Below the pieces are notes generated by a model. The model saw only the letters and a program-made list of their open reading frames with translations. It searched no databases and was not told the DNA's origin. Shown piece by piece: positions 1-9,626 of a DNA stretch of 64,000 bases (position 1 is its first letter; each line of letters starts with the position of its first letter). The DNA comes from Clostridiales bacterium (GTDB lineage Bacteria; Bacillota; DSM-16504; Desulfitibacterales; JAICDB01): NCBI GenBank assembly GCA_020063565.1, contig JAICDB010000003.1, forward strand, positions 98,282 to 162,281, given 5' to 3'. A program made the translations under genes and the position numbers.

Positions 1-659
1 CCCATCCCGAAACATGTGACGTATGCAAGGGAACAGGCCAGGTGAGAATAAATCAAAAAACACCTTTTGGTCATTTCCAAACCATTAAAACATGTACTGA
101 ATGTCATGGTACCGGTAAAATCAATAGACATCCCTGCGATAAATGTTATGGACAGGGCCGTGTGAGACGCAGACGGAAGATTAAAGTCGAGATACCTGCA
201 GGTGTTGACGATGGCGCTCGCCTCAGGATAGCAGGTGAAGGTGAGGCAGGTACTAATGGAGGACCGGCGGGAGACTTGTATGTCTTTATCACAATTAAAC
301 CCCATGAAATCTTTTCACGTGATGGTTATGATGTTTACTGTGAAATACCTGTAGACTTTGTGCAAGCTGCTTTAGGTAGTGAAATTAAGGTGCCTACACT
401 GGATGGAAAAGTAAAATTCACTATTCCTGAAGGAACTCAAAGCGGTACATCTTTCCGCTTAAAGGGGAAAGGTATTCCCAGACTTAACGGAGGCGGCAGG
501 GGAGACCAGTATGTAAAGGTTAAAGTAATAACACTTACAAATCTTTCTGAAAAACAAAAGAGGATTTTGAGACAATTTGCAGAAACATTGACTGATAGCA
601 ATCGTAATGTCAAGGAGAAGGGATTTTTCCAGAGGTTTAAGGACGCGTTTATGGGTTAA
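1..659 (+). CDS. dnaJ: Chaperone protein DnaJ, C-terminal part (5' end outside window)
   Basis: The frame is open from the window edge, so this is the 3' part of a longer gene. Three of the four DnaJ zinc-finger repeats of the form CxxCxGxG are visible ([24 protein letters not shown]). The CTD-I/CTD-II substrate-binding domains follow, with the family signatures [20 protein letters not shown] and VPTLDG. The J domain, G/F linker and first zinc repeat must lie upstream. DnaJ is the cytosolic Hsp40 partner that delivers unfolded proteins to DnaK and stimulates its ATPase. The next gene is prmA, as in Bacillus subtilis. Identification is near certain; only the N-terminus is missing. Confidence 0.97.
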   Translation, partial: HPETCDVCKGTGQVRINQKTPFGHFQTIKTCTECHGTGKINRHPCDKCYGQGRVRRRRKIKVEIPAGVDDGARLRIAGEGEAGTNGGPAGDLYVFITIKPHEIFSRDGYDVYCEIPVDFVQAALGSEIKVPTLDGKVKFTIPEGTQSGTSFRLKGKGIPRLNGGGRGDQYVKVKVITLTNLSEKQKRILRQFAETLTDSNRNVKEKGFFQRFKDAFMG

Positions 660-704
660 AATGGTAATGTACAGCCCGTTAAATTTTCTATAAGGAGTTA
701 ACCT

Positions 705-1637
705 ATGAAATGGCAAGAAATTAGTATTACAACAACTGAGTGTATGCAAGATGCAGTTACCAACATTTTTTATGAAGTTGGGGCAGGCGGGGTTGTTATT
801 GAAGATCCCAATGTAGTTGCCCGTTATCTGGAAGAAAAAACGTGGGATTATTATGAACTTCCCGAGGAGATACTCCAGGCGGAAAATGTTGTTATTAAAG
901 GTTATTTGCCAATGGATGATAAGCTCCCTGATCGCATGGAAGAATTAAAGCTCAAGTTAGAAGCTTTACGGGAGTATTTTGATGATTACTATGGTGAAAT
1001 ATCTACTGCCCAAATTCTTGAAAAGGATTGGGCTAATGCCTGGAAGGCTTATTATAAGCCTCATAAAGTGGGTAAAAGAATTATAGTTATACCTTCATGG
1101 GAAAACTATAATTTAAAGGATGGAGAAATTCCCATTTATCTTGATCCGGGAATGGCCTTTGGAACCGGAACTCATCCCACTACTGAGCTCTGCCTGAAAG
1201 CCATGGAACGCTATTTGAAAAAAGGAGATTATGTCTATGATATTGGAACCGGATCGGGTATCTTGGCAATTGCCCATGCAAAGCTCGGGGCGAAAAAGGT
1301 ACTTGCGCGTGATTTGGATGATCTGGCTGTAAGAATGGCAACTGAAAACGTCTTTCGCAATAATCTAAGCGAGATAGTGACTGTAGAAAAGGGAGATCTT
1401 TTAAAAGGAATTACCAAGCCTGCCCACCTTATAACTGCAAATATCATCGCAGATGTAATACTAATGTTAATGGAAAGTGCATTTCAACTGTTACATCCCG
1501 GGGGTATTTTCATCAGCAGCGGAATTATAGCGGAAAGATCGGCTGAAGTGCAAAGGGAGCTTTCCCGAACCGGTTTTGAGATAGTGGAGGCTATGACAGA
1601 CTCCGGCTGGGTAGCGATAGTTGCACAAAGGAAGTGA
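705..1637 (+). CDS. prmA: Ribosomal protein L11 methyltransferase
   Basis: This 310-residue protein has the normal PrmA length. It combines an N-terminal ferredoxin-like substrate domain with a class I SAM-dependent methyltransferase domain. The family signature DPGMAFGTGTHPTT is at residues 147-160 and the SAM-binding loop DIGTGSG starts near residue 179. Family members trimethylate lysines and the N-terminus of ribosomal protein L11. The ATG start follows a TAAGGAG site at about 691. It sits directly after dnaJ and four bases before the rsmE start, the conserved Firmicutes order. Confidence 0.95.
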   Translation: MKWQEISITTTECMQDAVTNIFYEVGAGGVVIEDPNVVARYLEEKTWDYYELPEEILQAENVVIKGYLPMDDKLPDRMEELKLKLEALREYFDDYYGEISTAQILEKDWANAWKAYYKPHKVGKRIIVIPSWENYNLKDGEIPIYLDPGMAFGTGTHPTTELCLKAMERYLKKGDYVYDIGTGSGILAIAHAKLGAKKVLARDLDDLAVRMATENVFRNNLSEIVTVEKGDLLKGITKPAHLITANIIADVILMLMESAFQLLHPGGIFISSGIIAERSAEVQRELSRTGFEIVEAMTDSGWVAIVAQRK

Positions 1638-1641
1638 TGAT

Positions 1642-2388
1642 TTGCAGCAATTTTTTTTGCCTGAAGGAGCGCTGGAAAAAAATTCAGTCATAATTAGCGG
1701 TGAAAATTATAAACATATGGTTAAAGTATTGAGAATGCAAAAGGGAGATAAAATACTTCTCGCAGACGGAAGCGGTAAGCAGTATGAGGCTGAGATAAAA
1801 GAGATTGGTAATGAAAATGTAGTTGCAGAAATAGTGAAAGAAAAACAGGCAAATACAGAGCCGCCTTTAAAAGTAATTCTGCTTCAGGGTTTACCCAAAA
1901 AGGATAAGATGGAATTTATAGTTCAAAAGGGAACAGAACTGGGAATGTATTCTCTGATACCTATAGAGTCTGTTAGAACTGTGGTTAAGCTGGACTCTAA
2001 AAAGGCTGCCTCTCGAAAAAACAGGTGGCAAAAAATAGCTTTAGAGGCTGCGAAGCAATGCCGGAGGGCTGTTGTTCCGCAAATTAAAGAAATTTCTTCC
2101 CTCAAAGAGGCGCTGACCGCATTAGATGTAGACCTTATATTATTTCCCTGGGAAGATGAAAAAACTCTCACCTTGAAAGATGCTTTAAAGAATATTGCAA
2201 GCGATAAAATAAAATCGGTAGCTGTTGCCATAGGACCTGAAGGTGGGTGGGCACCTGAGGAAGTCCGACTGGCAAAGGAATTTGGTGCGGAACTAGTTAG
2301 TTTAGGACCGCGAATTTTAAGAACAGAAACGGCAGGAATAGCGGCAATTACCATGCTTTTATACCAGCTGGGAGATTTAGGAGGATAA
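1642..2388 (+). CDS. rsmE: 16S rRNA (uracil-1498-N3)-methyltransferase
   Basis: This 248-residue protein matches RsmE of the SPOUT (trefoil-knot) methyltransferase family. The C-terminal SAM-binding knot is visible as AIGPEGGWAPEE and LGPRILRTETA, and the N-terminal PUA-like domain starts with FFLPEG. It methylates U1498 of 16S rRNA. I prefer the TTG at 1642 over the TTG at 1621 because a GGAAGTGAT ribosome site lies just before it and the typical N-terminus MQQFFLPEG results. It begins four bases after prmA stops, so the two are co-translated. Confidence 0.94.
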   Translation: MQQFFLPEGALEKNSVIISGENYKHMVKVLRMQKGDKILLADGSGKQYEAEIKEIGNENVVAEIVKEKQANTEPPLKVILLQGLPKKDKMEFIVQKGTELGMYSLIPIESVRTVVKLDSKKAASRKNRWQKIALEAAKQCRRAVVPQIKEISSLKEALTALDVDLILFPWEDEKTLTLKDALKNIASDKIKSVAVAIGPEGGWAPEEVRLAKEFGAELVSLGPRILRTETAGIAAITMLLYQLGDLGG

Positions 2389-2390
2389 AA

Positions 2391-3695
2391 GTGAAAAAAA
2401 AATGTGCATTTCATGTTTTGGGCTGCAAAGTAAATCAAAATGAGGTGGAAGCATTAAAAAATATCTTCCGTAAGGAAGGTTATGTTGTAGTCCCATTTCA
2501 TGAAAAGGCTGATGTATACGTTATTCATACTTGTACGGTAACCCATATTAGTGATCGTAAATCAAGGCAATTCATAAGAAAGGCCATTAAAAACAACCCG
2601 GAGGCAGTAGTGGCCGTAACCGGTTGTTATGCGCAGGTTTCCCCCCATGAGATTGCAAAAATTCCCGGTGTAGATATAATAATCGGTACAAAAGACAGGC
2701 ACCGGATAGTACAGTTAGTGGAAGAAGTCAAGGAAAAAAATGAAATTTTAAATCTGGTGGATGAAAGTAAATTTTACAAGGAGTTTGAAGAGCTTCCCCT
2801 TGCTAATCCCGACCGGGCAAGGGCTTTTTTGAAGGTACAGGAAGGTTGTGACCGCTATTGTACATACTGCATAATCCCTTATGCCAGGGGTCCGGTTAGA
2901 AGTAGGGACCCGGAAAGTACAATTACTGAAGTGAAAAAATTGGTTTCTCAGGGGTATCTTGAGGTTGTATTAACCGGTATACATACTGCATTGTACGGTA
3001 AGGATTTTGCGGATGAAGACGTTGATTTGAGTTGGCTTATAGAACGCCTGGCGAAAATAGACGGTTTAAAAAGGCTGAGGGTAAGCTCCATTGATCCGGA
3101 TGATTTTACTCCCCGTCTTTTAAAGGTAATGACGGAAAACCCGGTAGTCTGTCCCCATTTTCATATTCCCCTTCAAAGTGGAGATGACCGGATTTTAAAG
3201 AAAATGGGAAGAAGGTATACTACGGCGGATTATGAGTCTTTAGTGGAAGAAATTAAAAAGAGGAAGCCTGGGGCGGCTATAACTACAGATATTATGGTTG
3301 GCTTTCCGGGTGAAGATGAGGAAAAGTTTACTAATTCATATAAATTTGTTGAAAAAATGCCCTTTAGCGACCTTCATGTTTTTAAATACTCTAAACGCCA
3401 AGGTACTCCTGCTGCCAAAATGAAAGATCAGGTTGAACCGGCAGTGAAAAATGAGCGCAGTGAAAAATTAATTAAACTGGCAGAAGGTAAGTTTAGCCAT
3501 TATGCCGCTAATTTTTTAGGTTGTTGGAAAGAAGTACTTGTTGAAAGAAAGTTAGAAAACGGCTACTGGGAGGGCCATACGGATAATTACCTTCCGGTAC
3601 AATTTTCAGCGCATGGAGATGCTGATTTAGGATGTCAGTTGGTTAATGTCTGCCTCAAAAAAGTTGAAGGCAAGAAAATAATTGGTAAAATATAA
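2391..3695 (+). CDS. mtaB: tRNA t6A37 methylthiotransferase MtaB
   Basis: This 434-residue protein has the three-domain architecture of methylthiotransferases. The N-terminal UPF0004 domain has conserved cysteines (LGCKVNQNE, THTCTV-like and GCYAQ segments). The radical SAM domain has the CxxxCxxC cluster at Cys153, Cys157 and Cys160 (GCDRYCTYC), and a TRAM domain lies at the C-terminus. MtaB (YqeV) adds a methylthio group to t6A37 in ANN-decoding tRNAs, using two [4Fe-4S] clusters. The GTG start at 2391 follows TTAGGAGGAT and lies two bases after rsmE. The start of the CVNQN-type motif separates it from MiaB and RimO. Confidence 0.95.
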   Translation: MKKKCAFHVLGCKVNQNEVEALKNIFRKEGYVVVPFHEKADVYVIHTCTVTHISDRKSRQFIRKAIKNNPEAVVAVTGCYAQVSPHEIAKIPGVDIIIGTKDRHRIVQLVEEVKEKNEILNLVDESKFYKEFEELPLANPDRARAFLKVQEGCDRYCTYCIIPYARGPVRSRDPESTITEVKKLVSQGYLEVVLTGIHTALYGKDFADEDVDLSWLIERLAKIDGLKRLRVSSIDPDDFTPRLLKVMTENPVVCPHFHIPLQSGDDRILKKMGRRYTTADYESLVEEIKKRKPGAAITTDIMVGFPGEDEEKFTNSYKFVEKMPFSDLHVFKYSKRQGTPAAKMKDQVEPAVKNERSEKLIKLAEGKFSHYAANFLGCWKEVLVERKLENGYWEGHTDNYLPVQFSAHGDADLGCQLVNVCLKKVEGKKIIGKI

Positions 3696-3712
3696 TGGAG
3701 GAGGTGGAAAAA

Positions 3713-4057
3713 ATGGCTGAAGAATGTGTGTTCTGTAAAATAATTAATAAAGAGCTTCCTGCAGCAATAGTTTATGAAGATGATGACATTTTAGCATTCA
3801 AGGATATTAAGCCAATTGCTCCAGTACATATTTTAATAATACCGAAAAAACATATTCCTGATATGACTGCCGTAACGGAAAATGATGTGGATTTAATAGG
3901 TAAGATTCACCTTGCGGCAATAAAAATAGCTGAAGAGCTTGGAATATCTGAAAAGGGCTTTAGACTGGTGAACAACTGCAAACAGCATGGCGGGCAGGTT
4001 GTTTATCACCTGCATTATCACCTGCTAGGGGGAGAAGCGCTGTCAATATTTGCTTAG
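3713..4057 (+). CDS. HIT-family (histidine triad) nucleotide-binding protein
   Basis: This 114-residue protein has the PKCI/HINT layout: CVFCKI at the start, a DIKPIAPVHILIIPKKHI core and a C-terminal triad HLHYH in QVVYHLHYHLLGG. Family members hydrolyse nucleoside phosphoramidates or related nucleotide adducts in the cytosol; the substrate here is unknown. An upstream ATG at 3695 is in frame, but a GGAGGTGG site at 3699-3706 fits the ATG at 3713. It follows mtaB and precedes rpsU, a position also common in other Clostridia. A 9-bp inverted repeat overlaps its stop codon. Confidence 0.93.
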   Translation: MAEECVFCKIINKELPAAIVYEDDDILAFKDIKPIAPVHILIIPKKHIPDMTAVTENDVDLIGKIHLAAIKIAEELGISEKGFRLVNNCKQHGGQVVYHLHYHLLGGEALSIFA

Positions 4058-4091
4058 AATATTGACTGTAGGCAAAGAATTGTAGTATAAT
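4042..4091 (+). promoter_or_regulatory. Candidate rpsU promoter overlapping an inverted repeat
   Basis: TTGACT at 4062-4067 and TATAAT at 4086-4091 are separated by 18 bases, a good sigma-A promoter about 80 bases before rpsU. The -35 box overlaps a perfect 9-bp inverted repeat (gtcaatatt 4042-4050, aatattgac 4058-4066) that also covers the HIT stop codon. The repeat could be an operator or a weak transcript-ending hairpin. The promoter call rests on consensus match only. Confidence 0.55.
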
Positions 4092-4173
4092 TTGCAGTGA
4101 ACCTCTGGCCATTGTCTTTTTCGGTTTGCGCAGGAAGCCTAACGGTTGGCTGTTGGAGGGAGGGAAACGGAGG

Positions 4174-4356
4174 TTGAGCGAAGTAAAAGTAAGAAAAAAT
4201 GAGGATTTGGATAGTGCCCTTCGCCGTTTTAAAAGGTCTTGCCAAAGGTCAGGTATAATGGCTGAGGCAAGAAAGAGGGAACATTATGAAAAGCCTAGCG
4301 TCAAGCGCAAGAAGAAAGCGGAAGCAGCTAGGAAAAAAAGAAGACGTTTTAAGTAG
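4174..4356 (+). CDS. rpsU: 30S ribosomal protein S21
   Basis: This 60-residue basic protein shows the S21 signature: [20 protein letters not shown] at the start, the REHYEKPS core and a lysine/arginine-rich tail. S21 binds near the 3' end of 16S rRNA and assists translation initiation. The frame runs further upstream, but the TTG at 4174 is preceded by GGAGGGAGGG at 4155-4164 with nine bases of spacing and gives the normal S21 N-terminus. It precedes yqeY, as in B. subtilis. Confidence 0.94.
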   Translation: MSEVKVRKNEDLDSALRRFKRSCQRSGIMAEARKREHYEKPSVKRKKKAEAARKKRRRFK

Positions 4357-4370
4357 GGGGATTGACTGAA

Positions 4371-4820
4371 ATGTCCCTAAAGGAAAAGTTGCAACAGGAT
4401 ATGAAAGATGCAATGAAAGAAAGAGAAGCCGGAAAACTGAAACTCTCCGTATTGCGCCTTACCTTGGCCGCTATAAAGAATAAAGAAATTCAATCCGGAT
4501 ATGACTTAGATGATGCAGCAATTGAAGAAGTAATAGCGAAAGAAGTCAAACAAAGGCGAGAGGCGATGGCGGAATATCAGAATGTCGGCCGTGAGGATGT
4601 TGTGCGTAAGCTCAACCAGGAAATAGAATTTCTCCTGCCTTATCTTCCTCAACAGCTCACTGAAGGGGAAATACGCCAGATTGTTGAGAAAGCAATAGCT
4701 CAGGTAGGGGCTAAGGACAAATCTGACCTGGGTAAAGTCATGGGAGCAGTAATGCCCCAGGTAAAAGGCAAAGCAGACGGCAAAATTGTAAATAAAATTG
4801 CACAAGAACTTCTTGGATAA
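4371..4820 (+). CDS. yqeY: GatB/YqeY domain-containing protein
   Basis: This 149-residue protein belongs to the stand-alone YqeY family, related to the C-terminal tRNA-recognition domain of GatB. The helical N-terminal region (LKEKLQQDMKDAMK) and the C-terminal small helical domain (GKVMGAVMPQVKGKADG) are recognisable. Its cellular role is not firmly established; association with tRNA or translation is inferred from the domain. The ATG at 4371 lies ten bases after a GGGGG site, and a TTG nine bases earlier is less likely. It ends in front of a strong terminator. Confidence 0.92.
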   Translation: MSLKEKLQQDMKDAMKEREAGKLKLSVLRLTLAAIKNKEIQSGYDLDDAAIEEVIAKEVKQRREAMAEYQNVGREDVVRKLNQEIEFLLPYLPQQLTEGEIRQIVEKAIAQVGAKDKSDLGKVMGAVMPQVKGKADGKIVNKIAQELLG

Positions 4821-4826
4821 TATAAA

Positions 4827-4856
4827 GCCTGGTATGCTGCAATACCAGGCTTTTAT
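4827..4856 (+). terminator. Intrinsic terminator after yqeY
   Basis: A perfect 9-bp stem (gcctggtat 4827-4835, ataccaggc 4842-4850) with a 6-base loop is followed by a T-rich run. It closes the dnaJ-yqeY transcription block. Confidence 0.85.
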
Positions 4857-4984
4857 TTATACTATACTTTTCATATTTTTTTCATATTATTGTGGTAAAC
4901 TTATAGTAGTAACAATATTGTATTCTTGCTAATCAGTACTGGGGACGTTAGTTAAGTAAAAGTAATGAAGAAGGAGGTGAGGGG

Positions 4985-6307
4985 ATGGCGCTGGCATTAA
5001 ATAACAGGCGTATTTCTTATCAAACAATATTTGCATTAGCAGTAATCATATTAGTAGCTTTTTCCTTCTCAGCACATGCTGCTCCTGAGAAAGTTTACGT
5101 AGCTCCTGTTACGGGAGTTATAGATGGTGGTACATATGCTTTTTTAGAAAGGGTTTATGAAGAAGCGGAAAAAGAAGATAAAGGGATAGTACTTCTGGAG
5201 ATTGACACTCCCGGTGGCTATATTGTATATGCCCAAAAGATCCGCGACCTGATTGAGCATTCAACTGTAAAAACCATAGCATTTGTAGATAATAATGCTC
5301 TATCTGCCGGGGCATTAATTGCTTTGATTTCGGATGAGCTTGTCATGTCGCCGGGTGCTACCATGGGCGCTGCAGAGCCGCGAATAGGCAATGAAAAAGC
5401 GGATCCAAAGATTGTTTCCGCATGGTCCAAGGAATTAAAAACTGCTGCTGAATTAAATGGTAAAAACGGCGATATTGCTATGGCTATGGCGGATGCCAAG
5501 ATAGAAATAGAGGGACTGGTAGGAAAGGGAGAACTTTTAACACTAACAGCCAAAGAGGCATTGGAACATGAATTGGCTGATGCTATTTTGGCAAATCGCC
5601 GGGAAGTTTTAGAACAATTTGGCTTGCAAAATGCAGAAATAGTTGAGGAAACCCCCGGTGCATTTGAAGGAATTGCCAGCTGGGTATCTAACCCGTATAT
5701 AAGCGCAATTTTACTAACCATAGGGATTGCAGGTTTAGTAATTGAAATTTTCACCATAGGGTTTGGGATACCGGGCAGCATTGGCTTAATTGCCCTGGGA
5801 ATATATTTCTTTGGCAGCATGTTTGCAGGTTTATCCGGCTATGAGGCCATCCTATTATTTGTCCTGGGGATTATTCTCCTGGTTGCAGAAATCTTTTTTA
5901 TCCCCGGTTTCGGTCTTGCAGGTATAGGAGGCTTAATTGCTCTAATTTTAGGTGTTGTTATGGCAGCGCCTAGTGTGGAACAGGCTGTTACCTCATTAGT
6001 GGCGGCCATTATCGGCACTGTAATTTTGTTATTTTTAAGTATTAAATTTTTGCCCACCAGAAGAGTCTGGAGTCGTTTGATTTTAAGTGATAAACAGGAA
6101 AAGGACAAATATATAGCTCCGACTAACACCCTTGTGGAACTCATTGGAGCCAGCGGTGAAACTCTTACACCACTTAGACCAGCTGGTACTGCAAAAATTA
6201 ATGGTAAGAGAATCGATGTTGTTACTTCAGGGGAATTTATAAGTAAGGGTACAAAAATAAAAGTTATAAAAGTTGAAGGTCCACGCGTTATAGTGGAAGA
6301 AGAGTAA
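4985..6307 (+). CDS. nfeD: NfeD-family membrane-bound serine protease (long form)
   Basis: This 440-residue protein is the long NfeD form. An N-terminal signal segment ends near ALA-like SAHA, a ClpP-class serine protease domain follows with the candidate nucleophile Ser107 (NNALSAGAL), four to five transmembrane helices span about residues 232-350, and a C-terminal OB-fold NfeD domain closes the protein. NfeD proteins work with the flotillin/SPFH protein encoded next to them in membrane quality control or microdomain assembly. It has a strong GGAGGTGAGGGG site before the ATG. It is 20 bases upstream of floA, matching B. subtilis yqeZ-yqfA. Confidence 0.94.
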   Translation: MALALNNRRISYQTIFALAVIILVAFSFSAHAAPEKVYVAPVTGVIDGGTYAFLERVYEEAEKEDKGIVLLEIDTPGGYIVYAQKIRDLIEHSTVKTIAFVDNNALSAGALIALISDELVMSPGATMGAAEPRIGNEKADPKIVSAWSKELKTAAELNGKNGDIAMAMADAKIEIEGLVGKGELLTLTAKEALEHELADAILANRREVLEQFGLQNAEIVEETPGAFEGIASWVSNPYISAILLTIGIAGLVIEIFTIGFGIPGSIGLIALGIYFFGSMFAGLSGYEAILLFVLGIILLVAEIFFIPGFGLAGIGGLIALILGVVMAAPSVEQAVTSLVAAIIGTVILLFLSIKFLPTRRVWSRLILSDKQEKDKYIAPTNTLVELIGASGETLTPLRPAGTAKINGKRIDVVTSGEFISKGTKIKVIKVEGPRVIVEEE

Positions 6308-6327
6308 AAATAAGGGGGTACATAATT

Positions 6328-7344
6328 ATGCCGTTAAGTCTTTTGAGTAGCTTAATAATGCTTGTGTTGGTAGTAGTCTTTGTTGCCTTTGTGTTTACAT
6401 TTATTCCGGTGGGCTTATGGATCTCAGCGCTCGCTGCCGGTGTTAAAGTAGGCTTTTTTCAACTAATTGGTATGAGATTAAGGCGGGTACCGCCTGCTAA
6501 AATAGTAGCGCCAATGATTAAGGCTGACAAGGCGGGGCTGGAAGTTTCTATAAATAAACTGGAAGCTCATTATCTTGCAGGTGGAAATGTAGACAGGGTT
6601 GTTGATGCCTTAATTGCTGCAGAAAGGGCGGGCATTGATCTAAAATTTGAAAGGGCTGCTGCCATTGACCTGGCAGGAAGGGATGTTAAAGAAGCGGTAA
6701 CTGTTTCAGTAACTCCAAAGGTTATTGAAACCCCGGTCGTTGCTGCCATGGCAAAGGATGGTATTCAGGTCAAGGCAACTGCCCGGGTAACTGTTCGTGC
6801 CAATATTGAACGCCTGGTTGGAGGTGCAGGCGAAGAAACAATTATTGCCAGAGTCGGTGAAGGTATTGTTACCACAATAGGTTCTGCTGAGTCGCATAAA
6901 GACGTTTTAGAAAACCCCGATATCATTTCAAAAAACGTACTTTCCAAAGGCTTGGATTCAGGTACCGCATTTGAAATTCTTTCAATTGACATTGCTGATG
7001 TGGATGTTGGTAAGAATATAGGTGCGGAATTGCAGACTGACCAGGCAGAGGCAGATAAGAACATCGCCCAGGCCAAGGCTGAAGAAAGAAGGGCTATGGC
7101 TGTAGCTAAGGAACAGGAAATGAGAGCTTTAGTTCAGGAAAACAGGGCAAAAGTAGTGGAAGCAGAAGCGGAAGTTCCAAGGGCTATGGCTGCCGCTTTA
7201 AGGGAAGGAAAGCTTGGAGTCATGGATTATTACAATATGCAGAATCTTATAGCTGATACGGATATGAGGCAAGCAATTTCCAAAACAACTGATCCAAGCG
7301 GAAAAGAAGGGAGTTCATCCTCTAAAAAAGGCCTTAACGAGTAA
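6328..7344 (+). CDS. floA: Flotillin-like protein FloA
   Basis: This 338-residue protein closely follows FloA (YqfA). An N-terminal membrane-inserted hydrophobic segment (about residues 5-40, re-entrant) is followed by a glycine- and alanine-rich SPFH-like domain and by an alanine/glutamate-rich coiled coil (about 235-290). FloA scaffolds functional membrane microdomains under the cytoplasmic membrane. The C-terminal tail is serine- and lysine-rich. It forms a pair with the upstream nfeD gene. Confidence 0.95.
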   Translation: MPLSLLSSLIMLVLVVVFVAFVFTFIPVGLWISALAAGVKVGFFQLIGMRLRRVPPAKIVAPMIKADKAGLEVSINKLEAHYLAGGNVDRVVDALIAAERAGIDLKFERAAAIDLAGRDVKEAVTVSVTPKVIETPVVAAMAKDGIQVKATARVTVRANIERLVGGAGEETIIARVGEGIVTTIGSAESHKDVLENPDIISKNVLSKGLDSGTAFEILSIDIADVDVGKNIGAELQTDQAEADKNIAQAKAEERRAMAVAKEQEMRALVQENRAKVVEAEAEVPRAMAAALREGKLGVMDYYNMQNLIADTDMRQAISKTTDPSGKEGSSSSKKGLNE

Positions 7345-7357
7345 GGAGTGATTCCCT

Positions 7358-7846
7358 TTGGATTTGATAGGGATAATAATATTTATTTTATTTGTAGTTG
7401 CCAGGGCATTCAGTGAAACACAAAAGAAAAAGAGACAATTTGAAGAAAGGCGGAGACGCCCTGTCAGTGAACCTGAGCTGCCTAGATTTGATACGAAAAA
7501 AATTAATGAACTTCCGGTTGATGATACAACTAAAAAAGTTTTAGAAGACTCGAGACCCCTTAAAAAAGCTCACAAAATAAAGGAAGAGATAGAGCGGGAA
7601 TTTGAAGATTACCGTAAATATAAGAAACAAAGACAGTTTGAAGAGAAAAAATATCTCAAGGAAGTTAAACAACCAGTTTTTTCAGAGAAAAATCGTTTAA
7701 GGCCAGCTTATAAAAAAACCAGGCAAAGTTCAGTATCACCCGTTTCCGGTCTGCAATTTTCAAATGACGAGATTGTAAAGGGTATAATTATGTCTGAAAT
7801 ATTACAACCACCCAGATCAAAAAGAAATAACACAAGATGTAGATAA
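7358..7846 (+). CDS. Single-pass membrane protein of unknown function
   Basis: This 162-residue protein starts with a transmembrane helix (residues about 2-18, LIGIIIFILFVVARAF) and continues as a highly charged, lysine- and glutamate-rich cytoplasmic tail likely to be coiled or disordered. It has no catalytic motif I recognise. It uses a TTG start eight bases after AAGGAGTGA. Its place after floA matches B. subtilis yqfB by position only; I cannot show homology. The bitopic architecture and position make a microdomain-linked role possible but unproven. Confidence 0.75.
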   Translation: MDLIGIIIFILFVVARAFSETQKKKRQFEERRRRPVSEPELPRFDTKKINELPVDDTTKKVLEDSRPLKKAHKIKEEIEREFEDYRKYKKQRQFEEKKYLKEVKQPVFSEKNRLRPAYKKTRQSSVSPVSGLQFSNDEIVKGIIMSEILQPPRSKRNNTRCR

Positions 7847-7876
7847 CCTGCCGAAAAAGGCAGGTTAATTTTTTTG
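7845..7876 (+). terminator. Intrinsic terminator after the floA unit
   Basis: An 8-bp stem (aacctgcc 7845-7852, ggcaggtt 7859-7866) is followed by aattttttttg. It separates the nfeD-floA unit from the sporulation genes downstream. Confidence 0.8.
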
Positions 7877-7949
7877 AACAATATTTGGATAATATTTTGT
7901 ACTTATTAAATTTACCTCCGCATAGATTTAGAGGGAGGAGGGGTTATCT

Positions 7950-8243
7950 ATGGCTAAAAAGGATAGCCTTAAAAACAAGTCTCGTAAAGTTGGAGAACAT
8001 GTCGTTGAATTTCTGGATATGCCGCAGGAAGTTATACTTGATGTCCCCAAAGTTACATGTGTTGGACAAAGTTTGATAACCATAGAAAATCACAGGGGAA
8101 TTGTTGAATATTCACCTCAAAAAATACGTATAAATGTTTCCGTAGGGGAAGTGGAGATTACAGGAAGTAATCTCCGGGTGAAAAATATTTTACCTGAGGA
8201 AGTGGATATTGAAGGGACAATAAAAAATATATCATTTAAATAG
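7950..8243 (+). CDS. yqfC: Sporulation protein YqfC (YabP/YqfC family)
   Basis: This 97-residue protein matches the YabP/YqfC family, with DMPQEVILDVPKVTCVG near the start and SVGEVEITGSNLRVKNI in the second half. In Bacillus yqfC is transcribed by mother-cell sigma-E, and its product acts in spore formation with YqfD. The GGGAGGAGGGG site and ATG at 7950 are clear. It is followed 14 bases later by yqfD. This gene is one of the main hints that the organism sporulates. I did not find a convincing sigma-E promoter. Confidence 0.93.
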   Translation: MAKKDSLKNKSRKVGEHVVEFLDMPQEVILDVPKVTCVGQSLITIENHRGIVEYSPQKIRINVSVGEVEITGSNLRVKNILPEEVDIEGTIKNISFK

Positions 8244-8257
8244 GGGTAGGGAAGGGT

Positions 8258-9487
8258 ATGCAGTTAAAAAAATTATTTGCATATTTTAAAGGATATGTCA
8301 CCCTGAGGGTAGAAGGAAAATTTCTGGAAAAATTTTTAAATTTAGCGCTTCACCAGGGAATCTATTTTTTTGATGCAAAGACACTCAGTCCTCAAGTTAT
8401 AGAACTTAATGTTCTTTTAGAGGATTTTTGGCAATTAAGACATATTACCAAAAAAGTTTACTGTACTATCAGAGTTAAATCTAAGCACGGTTTGCCTTTT
8501 ATTTGGAGTAATTTAAAAAAGAGGAAAATGTTGCTTGTAGGCTTTATATGTTTTATAATTACACTTTATTTAATGTCAGGATTTATATGGCAGGTTGAAA
8601 TTAAAAGCTATGATGAATTATACAACATTAGTGAAGATGAGATAGCTGAAGAAGTATATAAATTAGGATTAAAACCCGGTGCACTGAAAATGAAGATTGA
8701 CCGACATGAGTTGGAGAAGAAATTAGCTCAAAATATGGAACTGTTATCATGGGTAGCAATTGATTTTCAAGGAACTAAAGCAATTGTTAAAGTTGTCGAA
8801 AGGGTTATTCCTTCACCGGAACAATTGGAAAAGAACCCTGCCCATGTGGTAGCTGTAAAGGATGGTATTATAGAAGAGTTTCTGGTGATGGTTGGAGAGC
8901 CGAAGGTTAAAGTCGGAGACACTGTGCATCAGGGACAAATTTTGATTTCGGGGCTTATATATCCTCAGGTAGCAGAAAATCCTGAGGAGGAACAAGAGGA
9001 AGGAAATCTGGGAGAACCTAGAAAGGTAAAGGCGCGGGGGATAGTAAGAGCAAGTGTTTGGTACCAGGTTAACACAAGTATTAAATTGCATGAGGTTAAA
9101 ACTAAAAGAACAGGTAATTATCAGAAAAACATAAAATTAGCTGTGGGGAACAAAATATACCTAGTTAAAGGGCAAAAAAACTGTATCTTTGCAAACTTTG
9201 AAACTGAAAAAAAGGAGAGAAAGTTTCAATTTGGGGATTTTACCCCCCCTTTGAAAATTATTCAAACAGTGTACCATGAAGTAGAAGCTGAAGAAAAAAA
9301 AATTAGTCTTGATGAAGCTGTTAAAATTGCAACTCGCAAGGCATTAAGAAAAATTGAAGATAAATTGCCCCAAGGGGCAAAAATTTTGGATCACCAGGTT
9401 GAGGTTTTAGATAAAAATAAAGATAATATAAAGGTTAAAGTATTAGTTAAGAGCCTTGAAGATATTACTAAGACTCTATCTTTTTAA
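8258..9487 (+). CDS. yqfD: Sporulation protein YqfD
   Basis: This 409-residue protein has the YqfD layout: an N-terminal region with GYVTLRVEG, one transmembrane helix near residues 90-108 (MLLVGFICFIITLYLMSGF), and a long outward-facing part with FtsQ/POTRA-like character. Known family members are mother-cell sporulation proteins needed for efficient forespore engulfment or later stages. An acidic stretch lies around residue 245. It forms an operon with yqfC and precedes phoH, the conserved Firmicutes order. Confidence 0.93.
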   Translation: MQLKKLFAYFKGYVTLRVEGKFLEKFLNLALHQGIYFFDAKTLSPQVIELNVLLEDFWQLRHITKKVYCTIRVKSKHGLPFIWSNLKKRKMLLVGFICFIITLYLMSGFIWQVEIKSYDELYNISEDEIAEEVYKLGLKPGALKMKIDRHELEKKLAQNMELLSWVAIDFQGTKAIVKVVERVIPSPEQLEKNPAHVVAVKDGIIEEFLVMVGEPKVKVGDTVHQGQILISGLIYPQVAENPEEEQEEGNLGEPRKVKARGIVRASVWYQVNTSIKLHEVKTKRTGNYQKNIKLAVGNKIYLVKGQKNCIFANFETEKKERKFQFGDFTPPLKIIQTVYHEVEAEEKKISLDEAVKIATRKALRKIEDKLPQGAKILDHQVEVLDKNKDNIKVKVLVKSLEDITKTLSF

Positions 9488-9539
9488 TTTAAATAAAATA
9501 TATAATATATTATATAGAAGTTATTAACTCAATATATTA

Positions 9540-9568
9540 TTGAGGCTTAGAGTGAAAGAATGTATAAT
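9540..9568 (+). promoter_or_regulatory. Candidate sigma-A promoter for phoH
   Basis: TTGAGG at 9540-9545 and TATAAT at 9563-9568 are separated by 17 bases, about 60 bases before the phoH start. The surrounding spacer (9488-9626) is very AT-rich and also holds the short inverted repeat ctcaat/attgag at 9529-9545, which overlaps the -35 box. Confidence 0.6.
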
Positions 9569-9626
9569 ATATTAAGCGTATAAATTAGGGTTACTTTAAT
9601 ATTTTATTGAGGAGGTAAAGCTTAAT

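Noticed and set aside
7880..7950. Sigma-E promoter for yqfC
   Set aside because: An ATATT-like -35 can be found, but no acceptable CATACA-like -10 at the right distance.
7885..8076. 63-residue ORF before yqfC
   Set aside because: It overlaps yqfC in another frame and lacks a ribosome site; yqfC is well supported.
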